A stretch of DNA of 36,295 nucleotides from CAXNKG01 sp964202965 (GTDB lineage Bacteria; Acidobacteriota; Vicinamibacteria; Vicinamibacterales; UBA2999), in contig CAXNKG010000032.1 in assembly GCA_964202965.1 (NCBI GenBank), positions 1-36,295 of the forward strand. Direction: 5' to 3'. The first letter of the stretch is position 1. Every line of letters begins with the position of its first letter. Below, piece by piece: positions 13,611 to 20,694 of the stretch. Position numbers and translations under genes: made by a program. Under the pieces are notes generated by a model that saw nothing but the letters and a program-made list of their open reading frames with translations, made no database searches and was not told the origin of the DNA.

Positions 13611-14412
13611 ATGAACGAACATGACGCACTTACCTACTTGGTCGGCTGGCTCAGGAGAATGCCTGCCACTCAGTATCCAAACTTTGGCTACGAGCTCTAC
13701 ATTCCGAATGTTCTTCGGGAGTTCATCGGGCGACAGAACCCATCACCTGGCCAAGGCGTCGAGAACTTCTTCCAACAGAACGCGCCCCATGTCTCGTCTG
13801 CGTTCTACTCCGCTACATGGAATCTCTGTCGGAGGGGCACCTTGCGGCCAGGCATCAAAGCCTATGGAGCGCAGGCAACGGACGACGGCAGCGGTGGCAA
13901 CGGGTACTCGATTACGCCCTTCGGCCGGCAATGGCTTTCTGAGTCTGACCGCGACGACTACGTTCCCACAGAACCAGAGCGGCTTCGGTCAATTACTTTC
14001 AAAGGGCACAACCATGCTCGGCCCGGGTTTTCAGGAGCGCGGGCAGGAGGCAATCCGGTGCTACGGGGCACACGCCTACTTAGCCTGCTGTGCCATGTGT
14101 GGCGCTGCGGCTGAATCAGTTCTTATCGCTACGGCCATCGCGAGGCGTTCTGAAGATGAGGTAATGAAGGCCTATCATGGTTCTAGAGGTCGAAGTCGAG
14201 TTGAGCAGATGGTCGTTGGTCAACTTTCTGAGCAACTACGGCGCGAGTTCTTGGGTTTCACGACGCTACTGAAGTACTGGCGGGACGAGGCGTCCCACGG
14301 GAAGGCGTCCCAGATCGCCGACAATGAGGCCTACACCTCGCTTGCCCTACTCTTGCGCTTTTCCCAGTTCGTTGGCGACCATTGGCCTGATATCACGAGG
14401 CGTGGTGCCTAA
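13611..14412 (+). pseudogene. Frameshifted hypothetical cassette gene
   Basis: Two overlapping frames together make one protein of about 266 residues. The first (from ATG 13611) is good up to about RDDYVPTEPER. The second continues as FGQLLSKGTTMLGPGFQERG, then AIRCYGAHAYLACCAMCGAA and LLKYWRDEASHGKASQIADN. Skipping one base near 13980 (in GAGCGGCTTCGG) joins them. The stop TAA (14410-14412) lies in the R'' core of attC site 5, as expected for an intact cassette gene, which supports a single recent frameshift or a sequencing error. The C-terminal RDEASHG motif recalls HEPN-like or abortive-infection-associated helical domains, but I cannot name a family. No membrane segment is seen. Confidence 0.72.
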
Positions 14413-14475
14413 CACGGCATGCACCAGACGGCGCGTCGTCCCAAGCCGCGCCGCTGGTGATGCTCGGCGTTAGAC
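14407..14475 (+). other. attC-like integron recombination site 5
   Basis: R'' is GCCTAAC (14407-14413) and R' is GTTAGAC (14469-14475). The inner arms differ from the other sites, GCATGCACCAG and CTGGTGATGC, but still pair with the same single extra G. That compensatory change supports a selected hairpin. Length is 69 bp. Confidence 0.87.
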
Positions 14476-14494
14476 GGCTGAACGACTGACGATG

Positions 14495-14500
14495 TAGATT
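14495..14500 (+). promoter_or_regulatory. Putative -10 box of the PIN-domain gene, leaderless spacing
   Basis: TAGATT is followed by exactly 6 nt and the GTG start at 14507, with no Shine-Dalgarno sequence between. It lies just after attC site 5, so the cassette carries its own promoter. Confidence 0.45.
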
Positions 14501-14506
14501 GGGTCG

Positions 14507-14992
14507 GTGGCCGGAACACGGATCTACGTTGACACCTCGGTGCTGGGCGGGTGCTTCGACGTCGAGTTCTCGCCGTGGTCGAATGGTCTTGTGGAGGACT
14601 TCCGGCGTGGGCTGCTCCGCGCAGTGCTGTCGGACGTCACGGCGGAGGAGATCGGGCGGGCACCAGCGACGGTGCAGGCGGTGCATCAGGAACTGGTGAC
14701 GCTCGGTGCCGAAGTGGTTGGCCTGTCGCCAGAGGTGCTGGCCTTGGTGGCCGCGTACGAGGCCCGTGCCATCCTGGGGCCGCGATATCGAAACGACTTG
14801 CTGCACATCGCATTGGCGACGGTGGCTGCCGTTGACGTGCTGGTCAGTTGGAACTTCCGGCACATCGTTCGCCTCGACCGCATTCAGCTGTTCAACGAGG
14901 TGAATGTCGCGCTCGGACGCGGAGCATTGGCGATCTACTCGCCACGAGAGGTCACGACCTATGGCCGAAACGAAGCAGATCCGAGCCGTTGA
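14507..14992 (+). CDS. PIN-domain protein, VapC-like toxin candidate
   Basis: GTG 14507 gives 161 residues. The PIN-domain layout is visible: YVDTSVLGGCFD with the first acidic residue at the end of strand 1, a middle acidic position in SDVTAEEIG, NDLLHIALATVAAVDVLVSWN with the later acidic residue, and FRHIV. PIN domains are Mg-dependent ribonucleases, and in toxin-antitoxin systems they cleave tRNA or rRNA. A small gene overlaps its 3' end by 32 nt and probably encodes the antitoxin, in toxin-first order. The C-terminus after about residue 145 is low-complexity and may be an overlap artefact. Confidence 0.8.
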   Translation: MAGTRIYVDTSVLGGCFDVEFSPWSNGLVEDFRRGLLRAVLSDVTAEEIGRAPATVQAVHQELVTLGAEVVGLSPEVLALVAAYEARAILGPRYRNDLLHIALATVAAVDVLVSWNFRHIVRLDRIQLFNEVNVALGRGALAIYSPREVTTYGRNEADPSR

Positions 14993-15173
14993 GCTGGTCC
15001 GTCGGATTCGAGACGAGCTGGCGCGCGAGCTCGCCGGCAAGTCCGACGCGGACATCATTGCGTTCTATCGGCGGGCCGGAGACACTGCACGTGACTCGGC
15101 CCAACGGGGTCAGGCGTCTAACAAAGCGCTGCACGAGACGGCCGCCGGCGAGTCAGTGCGCGGCCGCTCGTGA
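14961..15173 (+). CDS. Small protein overlapping the PIN gene, probable antitoxin
   Basis: Seventy residues from ATG 14961. The core MAETKQIRAVELVRRIRDEL then SDADIIAFYRRAG resembles the short proteins that commonly follow this type of PIN gene (a VEMVRRIRD start and a segment ending in FYRE). About the last 20 residues (SNKALHETAAGESVRGRS) are read from attC site 6, because the TAA in GTCTAAC is out of frame. The natural protein is probably nearer 50 residues. An antitoxin role is inferred from position and this resemblance. Confidence 0.6.
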   Translation: MAETKQIRAVELVRRIRDELARELAGKSDADIIAFYRRAGDTARDSAQRGQASNKALHETAAGESVRGRS

Positions 15174-15189
15174 GCGCTGGTCGTTATGC
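15116..15189 (+). other. attC-like integron recombination site 6
   Basis: R'' is GTCTAAC (15116-15122) and R' is GTTATGC (15183-15189). Arms GCGCTGCACGAG and CTCGTGAGCGC pair with one extra G. Relative to the other sites both arms carry a matching change (CCAG to CGAG, CTGG to CTCG). Length is 74 bp. Confidence 0.86.
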
Positions 15190-15219
15190 GGTCTCAGATC
15201 GACAAGCGAGAACGACTCC

Positions 15220-15306
15220 ATGATCACCGCGGACGAGCTGGGGTCTGATCTGGAGGCCGTCGGAGAGGACGAGGTACGAACGACACTGGTAGTGGGCGGC
15301 GACAGC
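15220..15306 (+). pseudogene. Start of a truncated cassette gene
   Basis: ATG 15220 begins MITADELGSDLEAVGEDEVR, a plausible small-protein N-terminus. After about 29 codons it runs into the GTGCGNNG repeat array and loses protein character. It follows attC site 6 at the distance expected for a cassette gene. I read it as the first part of a cassette cut off where the repeat array begins. I cannot name the family. Confidence 0.45.
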
Positions 15307-15316
15307 ACATCCCAAC

Positions 15317-15401
15317 CACACCCTCGCACCCTCGCACTCTCGCACCGGCACCCTCGCACCGCCGCACCCCCGCACCCCCGCACCTTCGCACCTTCGCCCT
15401 A
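15317..15401 (-). repeat. 8-bp short tandem repeat array (GTGCGNNG), right inverted copy
   Basis: Read on the minus strand the array starts at the TAG stop of the 15399-16055 gene and continues as GGCGAAGG, TGCGAAGG, TGCGGGGG and similar, for about ten degenerate 8-bp units. It is the inverted counterpart of the array at 12545-12618, so the two copies bracket the second cassette island. Confidence 0.85.
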
Positions 15402-16055
15402 TTTCGTCGGCGCCAGCCTCCTCCGCGCCGCAAGCCTGACGACATCGGGGACATTGCGGTCGGTCGTCAGCGCCTTGAGGTCCTTTTCCATCAGACGCGG
15501 CAGCAGATTGAGCGATACCGCGATCGGCGTCTTCGAATTCCTGGCCAGCGCAGAGACGATCGCGTAGTTCTTCGCCCAGCTGCGCGTGTGGCCGACGGTC
15601 CGCAGGATGTCCTCCGACACGTTGGTCATCTTCGCGATGTGCTCCACCTCGCTCTCGGAAATCTTCGGGCTGCTCAGGACCGCCATCGCGACGAGCCGGT
15701 TGGCATCGCGCACGAGGATGGCGCGCGCCTCGCGCGTGCCGCGCATCGCCATCTGCAGTTTCTCCGCTGGATTCATCGTCGCGATCCGCTCGACAATCGT
15801 CCTGTCGTCCTGATCCTCGGCGTCCGCCACGCCCGCCGCGGCGGCCGGCGCGTCGGCGGGCGCACCCGGGCAGCTTCTCGCCGCGCTCGCCACGTCCGGA
15901 TCGGGATCGGCGACGAGCAGCGCCAGCACCGCGGCCTGCTCGTGCGCGCGCAGGCCCAGCTCGCCGCGCGCCGCCATAAGCCGGATCTCTCGATCGACGT
16001 TCCCGCGCTTGAACACATCGAGGAAGGGCGTGCCCGCGCCCGTCTCAGAGCTCAC
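15399..16055 (-). CDS. Hypothetical protein with HEAT-like helical repeats
   Basis: The 218-residue protein starts at GTG 16055, overlapping the upstream RodZ-like gene as GTGA. It is almost wholly helical, with repeated short helices: REIRLMAARGELGLRAHEQA, LALLVADPDPDVASAAR, VLSSPKISESEVEHIAKMT and LMEKDLKALTTDRNVP. The pattern fits a HEAT or leucine-rich-variant type scaffold similar to DUF2336-like proteins. An alanine- and proline-rich linker lies near residues 65-80. No catalytic motif or membrane segment is visible. Co-transcription with the RodZ-like gene suggests a related structural or regulatory role; this is inference. Confidence 0.7.
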   Translation of the reverse strand: MSSETGAGTPFLDVFKRGNVDREIRLMAARGELGLRAHEQAAVLALLVADPDPDVASAARSCPGAPADAPAAAAGVADAEDQDDRTIVERIATMNPAEKLQMAMRGTREARAILVRDANRLVAMAVLSSPKISESEVEHIAKMTNVSEDILRTVGHTRSWAKNYAIVSALARNSKTPIAVSLNLLPRLMEKDLKALTTDRNVPDVVRLAARRRLAPTK

Positions 16056-16453
16056 CTGAGCGACAGCGCGAAGTAGACGATGGCGCCGAGCAATGCGGAC
16101 ATCACGACGAGGACCGCCACGACGGTTGCGCCGCCGCGCCGCGGCCTGTCGTCCAGATCGTCGCGCCGGACATGGGGACTACCTACGGTGACCGAGTCCT
16201 CGGGAAAGCTCGCGAGGAAATCACGCACGGTCTGTTCAGGATCCAAGCCGATCTCGAGCGCGTAGGACCGCACGATTCCGCGCGAGAAAATGCCGCCAGG
16301 CAGCCGTGAGATTTCGTTGCGCTCGAGAGCCTCGAGCGCCACCACCGAAATCCTCGTGACGTCGGCAATCTGGCGCAGCGACACCCCGCGCTCTTCACGC
16401 GAGCGCTTCATCCTGTTGCCAAAATCCGGTTTGGCGGCCTCCGTGAGGGCCAT
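16052..16453 (-). CDS. RodZ-like helix-turn-helix membrane protein
   Basis: From ATG 16453 the protein has 133 residues. This start has GAGGA 5 nt upstream, while an ATG 12 bp earlier has no ribosome-binding site. Residues 11-75 form an XRE-type helix-turn-helix in the RodZ style (RMKRSREERGVSLRQIADVT, ALERNEISRLPGGIFSRGIV, RSYALEIGLDPEQTV). A basic stretch (RRDDLDDRPRRGG) then leads to one C-terminal membrane helix (VVAVLVVMSALLGAIVYFAL). The periplasmic domain of true RodZ is missing, so this is a short RodZ relative. RodZ links MreB to the wall machinery; that function is not proven here. Confidence 0.82.
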   Translation of the reverse strand: MALTEAAKPDFGNRMKRSREERGVSLRQIADVTRISVVALEALERNEISRLPGGIFSRGIVRSYALEIGLDPEQTVRDFLASFPEDSVTVGSPHVRRDDLDDRPRRGGATVVAVLVVMSALLGAIVYFALSLR

Positions 16454-16466
16454 AGCGGTCCTCATG

Positions 16467-17105
16467 TTAGGGAAGGGTCAGGAGGGTGTCAAACGCCAAA
16501 GTGACTCTTTCGACAGTTGTCTCCATCGCGTCGACGGACGGCTCCGCGAACAATCCGATCGCGGCAATCCCCGCTGCACCAGCGTCGGCGACGCCGGCGA
16601 GCCGATCGGGCCGCATGCCGCCGACGGCGAGCACGGGCACGCGCGTCGCCGCGCAGGCGGCGGCGAGCATCCCGAGGCCGGCGGCGGCGGCCGGTTTCGA
16701 GGCCGTCGGAAAGATCGTTCCGACGATCACATAGTCGACCGCCCCGTCGGCCGTCACGCTCCGCGCCTCCTCGGGCGAGTGCACGGAGCGCCCGATGACG
16801 AATCCCTCACCCGCACTCGCGCGCACACGCGCCGCCGGCATGGAATCACCCCGCAGATGCACTCCGTGCGCACCCGCGGCCACCGCCACGTCGACGCGGT
16901 CGTTCACGATCACGCGCGCCCGCGTTCCGCGCACAGCCGCGACCGCGCGCTCGACAAGCCTGACGAGCGCGCGGGCGTCGCGGTCGGGCTGCCGGATTTG
17001 AATGAGATGAACGCCGGCCCGCGCCGCCGCCGCCACGCGCGCCACGAGCATCGCGTCGCTCGTCGCGTCTGCCGATGCCGTGATCATGCACAGGACCGGA
17101 CGCAT
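16467..17105 (-). CDS. thiE: Thiamine-phosphate synthase
   Basis: ThiE joins HMP-PP and the thiazole phosphate to make thiamine phosphate. The 212-residue TIM-barrel protein shows the family blocks in order: GVHLIQIRQPDRDARALV, ARVIVNDRVDVAVAAGAHGV, HLRGDSMPA, VIGRSVHSPEEAR, DYVIVGTIFPTASK (the pyrophosphate loop, usually GPIFPTxTK) and VPVLAVGGMRPD. Some positions differ from the commonest forms, for instance RQPD where QLR(E/D)K is usual. A TenI-like role is therefore a minor alternative. No other thiamine genes and no TPP riboswitch are visible nearby. Confidence 0.87.
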   Translation of the reverse strand: MRPVLCMITASADATSDAMLVARVAAAARAGVHLIQIRQPDRDARALVRLVERAVAAVRGTRARVIVNDRVDVAVAAGAHGVHLRGDSMPAARVRASAGEGFVIGRSVHSPEEARSVTADGAVDYVIVGTIFPTASKPAAAAGLGMLAAACAATRVPVLAVGGMRPDRLAGVADAGAAGIAAIGLFAEPSVDAMETTVERVTLAFDTLLTLP

Positions 17106-17110
17106 GACTG

Positions 17111-17380
17111 TCAGTCGTTGGCGGCGTGTGACGGGCTGGCCGGCAGGTGGCGTGGCGCCGCGCGGCCCGCGAGGATCGACACTAGCTCGGCAAGGCCGAC
17201 CGCCAGGTTGACCAGGCCGATCCCCGACACGGCGCCACGGACGAAATGGTTTGTGATGAGGCTGTGCAGCGGGGGAACCAGCTGGGCGAAGTAATTGCGC
17301 TCCCAGAATACCGACCAGGGAATGACGACGAGGACGAGGCCGATTTCGATCGACAGGGCCACACCCATCAGCCGCTTCAC
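17111..17380 (-). CDS. Small hypothetical membrane protein
   Basis: Eighty-nine residues from GTG 17380, overlapping the TPR gene stop as GTGA. Two clear membrane helices are present (about residues 4-24, MGVALSIEIGLVLVVIPWSV; and about 50-72, AVSGIGLVNLAVGLAELVSI), joined by a loop with FWERNYFAQLVPPLHSLI. Such proteins are often annotated as hypothetical beside housekeeping genes. The function is unknown. The 4-nt overlap suggests translational coupling with the TPR protein. Confidence 0.72.
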   Translation of the reverse strand: MKRLMGVALSIEIGLVLVVIPWSVFWERNYFAQLVPPLHSLITNHFVRGAVSGIGLVNLAVGLAELVSILAGRAAPRHLPASPSHAAND

Positions 17381-18894
17381 TGTCCGCGGCTCCCGGCCAG
17401 TTGCTCGATGCGGGTCCTCACATCGCGATATTCGCCGGCCTCAGCGTCGAGATCGATGAAGATCGCCAGCGCGCGCGACGCGTCGCCCTGGCGCGCCAGG
17501 GCGTCGGCCAGGCCGTACAGCACGGCGTAGGCCTCGTCCGTGGTGGCGGCGGGACCGTCTGCCGCGAGTTCGAACCACTGCACCGCCGCCTGGATGTCCC
17601 CGCGCGCGTTGTACAGGCGTCCCAGTTCGGCCGCCGCCCGTGCGCGCGTCCGCGGCTGGGCAGCCGCGGCCTGCAGGTCAGCCAGCGCCGCTTCGGCGCG
17701 ACCCGCCTGCATGTGGTCGATGGCCCGCTGCAGGATTGCCGCAGGGTCGCCCGCCACGGGAGCCGCGGTCGCTTCGAGGCCAGACAGCGCCTCGCTCAGG
17801 TCGATCTCCGTGGCTTCGAACTCCTCCTCATCGTCGGCGGCCGCCGGAACCTCGAGATCCCCTCCGTCGCCAGCCGGCGCCTGGCGCCGCGCCCGGATTC
17901 CGGCGATCACGCCATCGGCGTCCGCGATTCCGAGCAGCCCCAGCGCGCGACGCAGCCGCTCGGCGTGGACGGCAGAGTCCGGATCCTGCTCGAGAAGGTC
18001 TTCGGCGACGACCCGCGCCTCCGCGGCGCTCCCCTGTGCGAGGTACGCGTCGGTCAGTTGTGCCTGCGCCCTGCGCAGGTGGTCGTCGAGGCCGGCATCG
18101 ACGCACAACTCAACCAGCTTGATGCTCGCGGACAGGTGCGGTGCGGCGGCGACGAATGTCTGCAGCGCGTCGATCGCGCGCTGCCACTCGCCGTCGAGGA
18201 GGGCCGCATCCGTCACGACGTCCACACATCCGAAGGCGGTGTCGACACGCCCGGCCGCGGCCAGATCCAGCGCCAGCTGCAGCGCCTCGGTATGGCGGAC
18301 CGGGTCGAGAGTCAGTGCTCGCGTCAGAACCGCCCGTCCCTGAAGCTCCTCGCCGGCGTAGAGCTGCGTACGCGCCAGCTCGAAGAGCTGGAGGGGGTCG
18401 TCAGGCGGCAGCGGGGCTGGGGGGCCGGGCGCCGGCCTGGCGGGCGCGGGCGCCGGACTGTCCTCATCGAGGTTCCGCAGCCGCTCGAGGGCGTCGGCCA
18501 CTCCCTCCTCGTCACCGCGCGTACGCCGCTCGTCCAGGAGCTGCCGCAGGTACATCGCCGCGTCGGCGAGCAATCCCTGCCGCGTGGCGATCTCGGCCAG
18601 GCGCGACACCGCGTGCTCGTGCCGCGGCTGCACCTTGAGGACTTTCTTGTAGAGAGCGGAGGCCTTCGGAAAGAACCCTTCGTCGAAGAGGTAATCGCCG
18701 ACCCTGGCAAACTGGGCCACCGCGCGCGCCGCGTTGCCGGCACGCACGTACAGATCGCCGAGGGCGTTGATCGCGTTCCAGTCGCGCGGCTGCTCCTCGA
18801 TCAGCCGCACGTACTCCTCAATAACTGAATCGAGCTTTCCCTGACGGAGGAACTTCTCCGCTCGTTTGAGTGCAGCCTCGCGATCTAATGCCAC
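17377..18894 (-). CDS. Tetratricopeptide repeat protein
   Basis: The 505-residue protein is built from TPR helices. They run at about 1-140 (LKRAEKFLRQGKLDSVIEEY, WNAINALGDLYVRAGN, FPKASALYKKVLKVQP), about 170-330, and about 395-500 (ARAAAELGRLYNARGDIQAA). They are separated by a proline/alanine linker near 145-165 and an acidic linker near 350-385. The acidic linker contains EEFEATEIDLSEALSGLE, a short motif often seen in disordered linkers of TPR proteins from Acidobacteriota and Myxococcota, possibly a docking site. No signal peptide is present, so it is presumably a cytoplasmic scaffold. Its partner is unknown. Confidence 0.82.
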   Translation of the reverse strand: MALDREAALKRAEKFLRQGKLDSVIEEYVRLIEEQPRDWNAINALGDLYVRAGNAARAVAQFARVGDYLFDEGFFPKASALYKKVLKVQPRHEHAVSRLAEIATRQGLLADAAMYLRQLLDERRTRGDEEGVADALERLRNLDEDSPAPAPARPAPGPPAPLPPDDPLQLFELARTQLYAGEELQGRAVLTRALTLDPVRHTEALQLALDLAAAGRVDTAFGCVDVVTDAALLDGEWQRAIDALQTFVAAAPHLSASIKLVELCVDAGLDDHLRRAQAQLTDAYLAQGSAAEARVVAEDLLEQDPDSAVHAERLRRALGLLGIADADGVIAGIRARRQAPAGDGGDLEVPAAADDEEEFEATEIDLSEALSGLEATAAPVAGDPAAILQRAIDHMQAGRAEAALADLQAAAAQPRTRARAAAELGRLYNARGDIQAAVQWFELAADGPAATTDEAYAVLYGLADALARQGDASRALAIFIDLDAEAGEYRDVRTRIEQLAGSRGQ

Positions 18895-18915
18895 GGAACC
18901 AACTGCGGGAGGGGG

Positions 18916-19536
18916 TCAGTCGATCCTGTCAAACAGCGACGCCGGCCTGAAGGAGCGCCGGTGGATCGGCGAATAGCCGAAGCGCGCGACCGCCGTCAGG
19001 TGGTCAGCGGTGGCGTAGCCCTTGTGGCGGTCGTACCCGTAGCGCGGGTCGGCGGCGTGGTATTGCAGCATCTCGCGGTCGCGCGTGACCTTGGCGACAA
19101 TCGACGCGGCGGCAATAGCGGTGCAGCGGCGGTCGCCATGAAGCACCGGACGCTGCGCGATGCCCAGGCCCGGGATCACGAAGGCATCGACGAGCACAAG
19201 ATCGGGAAGCGGCGCGATGGACAGAACGGCGCGCGCCATGGCCTGGAGCGACGCGCGGTGAATGTTGATATCGTCGATTTCGCCGGGAGGCGCCGACGCG
19301 ACGCCCCACCCGAGCGCGGTGCGGGTGATCACACCATAGAGACGCTCCCGCTCGGGCGCGGGTACGAGCTTGGAGTCGCGAACGCCAGGGATGTACCGGT
19401 TGGGATCGAGGATGACCGCGGCCGCGACCACGGGGCCCGCCAGGCAGCCGCGCCCCACTTCATCGCATCCGGCCACGCGATAGAACCCCCAACGCCGCAT
19501 GGCGTTCTCAAGGGTTCGCATCGCGCGGACTTTCAT
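18916..19536 (-). CDS. rnhB: Ribonuclease HII
   Basis: RNase HII removes ribonucleotides from RNA-DNA hybrids. The 206-residue protein has the active-site block GCDEVGRGCLAGPVVAAAVI with Asp25 and Glu26, VRDSKLVPAPERERL, the third acidic residue in LVLVDAFVI, and AIAAASIVAKVTRD with GYDRHKGYAT further on. These are standard for type 2 RNase H. ATG 19536 is the start. The short N-terminal extension before RRWGFYRVAGCDE is not conserved, so ATG 19521 (MRTLENAM) is also possible. rplS lies upstream, separated by a repeat hairpin. Confidence 0.95.
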   Translation of the reverse strand: MKVRAMRTLENAMRRWGFYRVAGCDEVGRGCLAGPVVAAAVILDPNRYIPGVRDSKLVPAPERERLYGVITRTALGWGVASAPPGEIDDINIHRASLQAMARAVLSIAPLPDLVLVDAFVIPGLGIAQRPVLHGDRRCTAIAAASIVAKVTRDREMLQYHAADPRYGYDRHKGYATADHLTAVARFGYSPIHRRSFRPASLFDRID

Positions 19537-19538
19537 GA

Positions 19539-19601
19539 GCAGGCAGTATGCAGTAGGCGGTAGGCAGTCGCAATGACGCCACCGCGGCCTGCTGCCTACT
19601 G
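19539..19601 (-). repeat. Heptameric inverted-repeat hairpin between rplS and rnhB
   Basis: Read on the minus strand, CAGTAGGCAGCAGG (containing the rplS TAG stop) is followed by about 20 nt and then CTGCCTACCGCCTACTG, ending in further CTGC-type units next to the rnhB ATG. The units are 7 bp (TAGGCRG and its complement CYGCCTA). The arms pair over 12 of 14 positions. This is the same family as the element at 20695-20766. Confidence 0.8.
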
Positions 19602-19949
19602 AACGACTCGGCGCGCCGTTTCCTTCATCCTGGCCGCCTTCCCCTTCAGGGTGCGCAGGAAATACAGCTTGGCGCGGCGGACGCGCGCCGACCGGATCAC
19701 CTCAACCCTGGCAATCGACGGCGAGTGCATCGGAAAGATGCGCTCCACGCCCTGGCCGAAGGAGACCTTCCGGACGGTGAAGGACGACCGGATGCCGCCC
19801 CGGCGTACGCCGATGATGATGCCTTCGAAAATCTGGATGCGTTCCTTGTCGCCCTCGCGTACCTTGACGTGCACCTTGACCGTGTCGCCGGACTTCATCT
19901 CCGGCCGGGTGGTCAACTGCGCCTGCTCGACCAGTTCCATCGCGCTCAT
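19596..19949 (-). CDS. rplS: 50S ribosomal protein L19
   Basis: L19 sits at the 30S-50S interface. The 117-residue protein shows the complete family pattern: RPEMKSGDTVKVHVKVREGD, RIQIFEGIIIGVRRGGIRSS, FTVRKVSFGQGVERIFPMHS, PSIARVEVIRSARVRRAKLY and FLRTLKGKAARMKE. Length is normal. The ATG overlaps the trmD stop by 4 nt (ATGA), matching the common order rpsP, rimM, trmD, rplS. Its final Gln codon and TAG stop fall within a heptameric repeat. Confidence 0.97.
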   Translation of the reverse strand: MSAMELVEQAQLTTRPEMKSGDTVKVHVKVREGDKERIQIFEGIIIGVRRGGIRSSFTVRKVSFGQGVERIFPMHSPSIARVEVIRSARVRRAKLYFLRTLKGKAARMKETARRVVQ

Positions 19950-20692
19950 GACGTTCTCTCCTGTTCCTTCCGAATCTCATCCAGCATCGCCCGTCCCTCG
20001 TCATCCAGGGACGCGACGTTCAGTAACTCGGGGCGACGTTCGAGCGTCCGCCGCAGGGACGCCATCTTCCGCCACCGCCGCACATCCTCGTGGTGCCCCG
20101 ACAGCAGCACGTCCGGCACTTTCTGCCCCCCGAAATCCGACGGCCGCGTGTAGTGCGGGTAATCCAGCAGTCCGCGCGAGAAGGAATCCTCCTCCACCGA
20201 CTGGGCATCCCCGACGACTCCCGGCAGGTGCCGGCTGACCGCGTCTACCACCACCAGCGCCGCCAGCTCGCCGCCGCTCAACACGAAATCGCCGATCGAC
20301 AGCTCGTCGGTCGCCACGCCGGTGCGAACCCGCTCGTCTATCCCCTCATATCGGCCGCAGAGCAGGACGACATGTGGAAGCGCACTCAGCCTGACCGCCT
20401 CGGCGTGGTCGAACCTGCGCCCCTGCGGGGAGAGCAGAATCACCGAGGCTGGCGCGCCGCGACGCTGCGTGATGTCGTCGACGGCCCTCGCCAGCGGCTC
20501 GGGTTTCATGACCATCCCCGGCCCTCCCCCGTACGGGACGTCATCCACGGTACGGTGCCGGTCGGTCGTATACGTGCGCAGGTCGTGTACCTGCACGTCG
20601 AGGATCCCCCGCCCGATGCCCCGGCTGACCACGCCCTCGGCAAGGCCCGCCTCCACCATGCGCGGGAATATCGTCACTATATCGAACTTCAT
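19946..20692 (-). CDS. trmD: tRNA (guanine-37-N1)-methyltransferase
   Basis: TrmD methylates G37 of tRNAs and prevents frameshifting. The 248-residue protein has the SPOUT knot features: MKFDIVTIFPRMVEAGLAEG, DDVPYGGGPGMVMKPEPLA, LLCGRYEGIDERV, and GDFVLSGGELAALVVVDAV with the SAM-binding knot. The C-terminal part includes YPHYTRPSDFGGQKVPDVLL and SGHHEDVRRWR. Length is normal. It starts just after the repeat hairpin that follows rimM and overlaps rplS by 4 nt. Confidence 0.97.
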   Translation of the reverse strand: MKFDIVTIFPRMVEAGLAEGVVSRGIGRGILDVQVHDLRTYTTDRHRTVDDVPYGGGPGMVMKPEPLARAVDDITQRRGAPASVILLSPQGRRFDHAEAVRLSALPHVVLLCGRYEGIDERVRTGVATDELSIGDFVLSGGELAALVVVDAVSRHLPGVVGDAQSVEEDSFSRGLLDYPHYTRPSDFGGQKVPDVLLSGHHEDVRRWRKMASLRRTLERRPELLNVASLDDEGRAMLDEIRKEQERTS

Positions 20693-20694
20693 AG

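Noticed and set aside
17401..18828. Long plus-strand open frame of 475 codons opposite the TPR gene
   Set aside because: It is a shadow of the GC-rich TPR gene on the other strand; no protein family features are seen.
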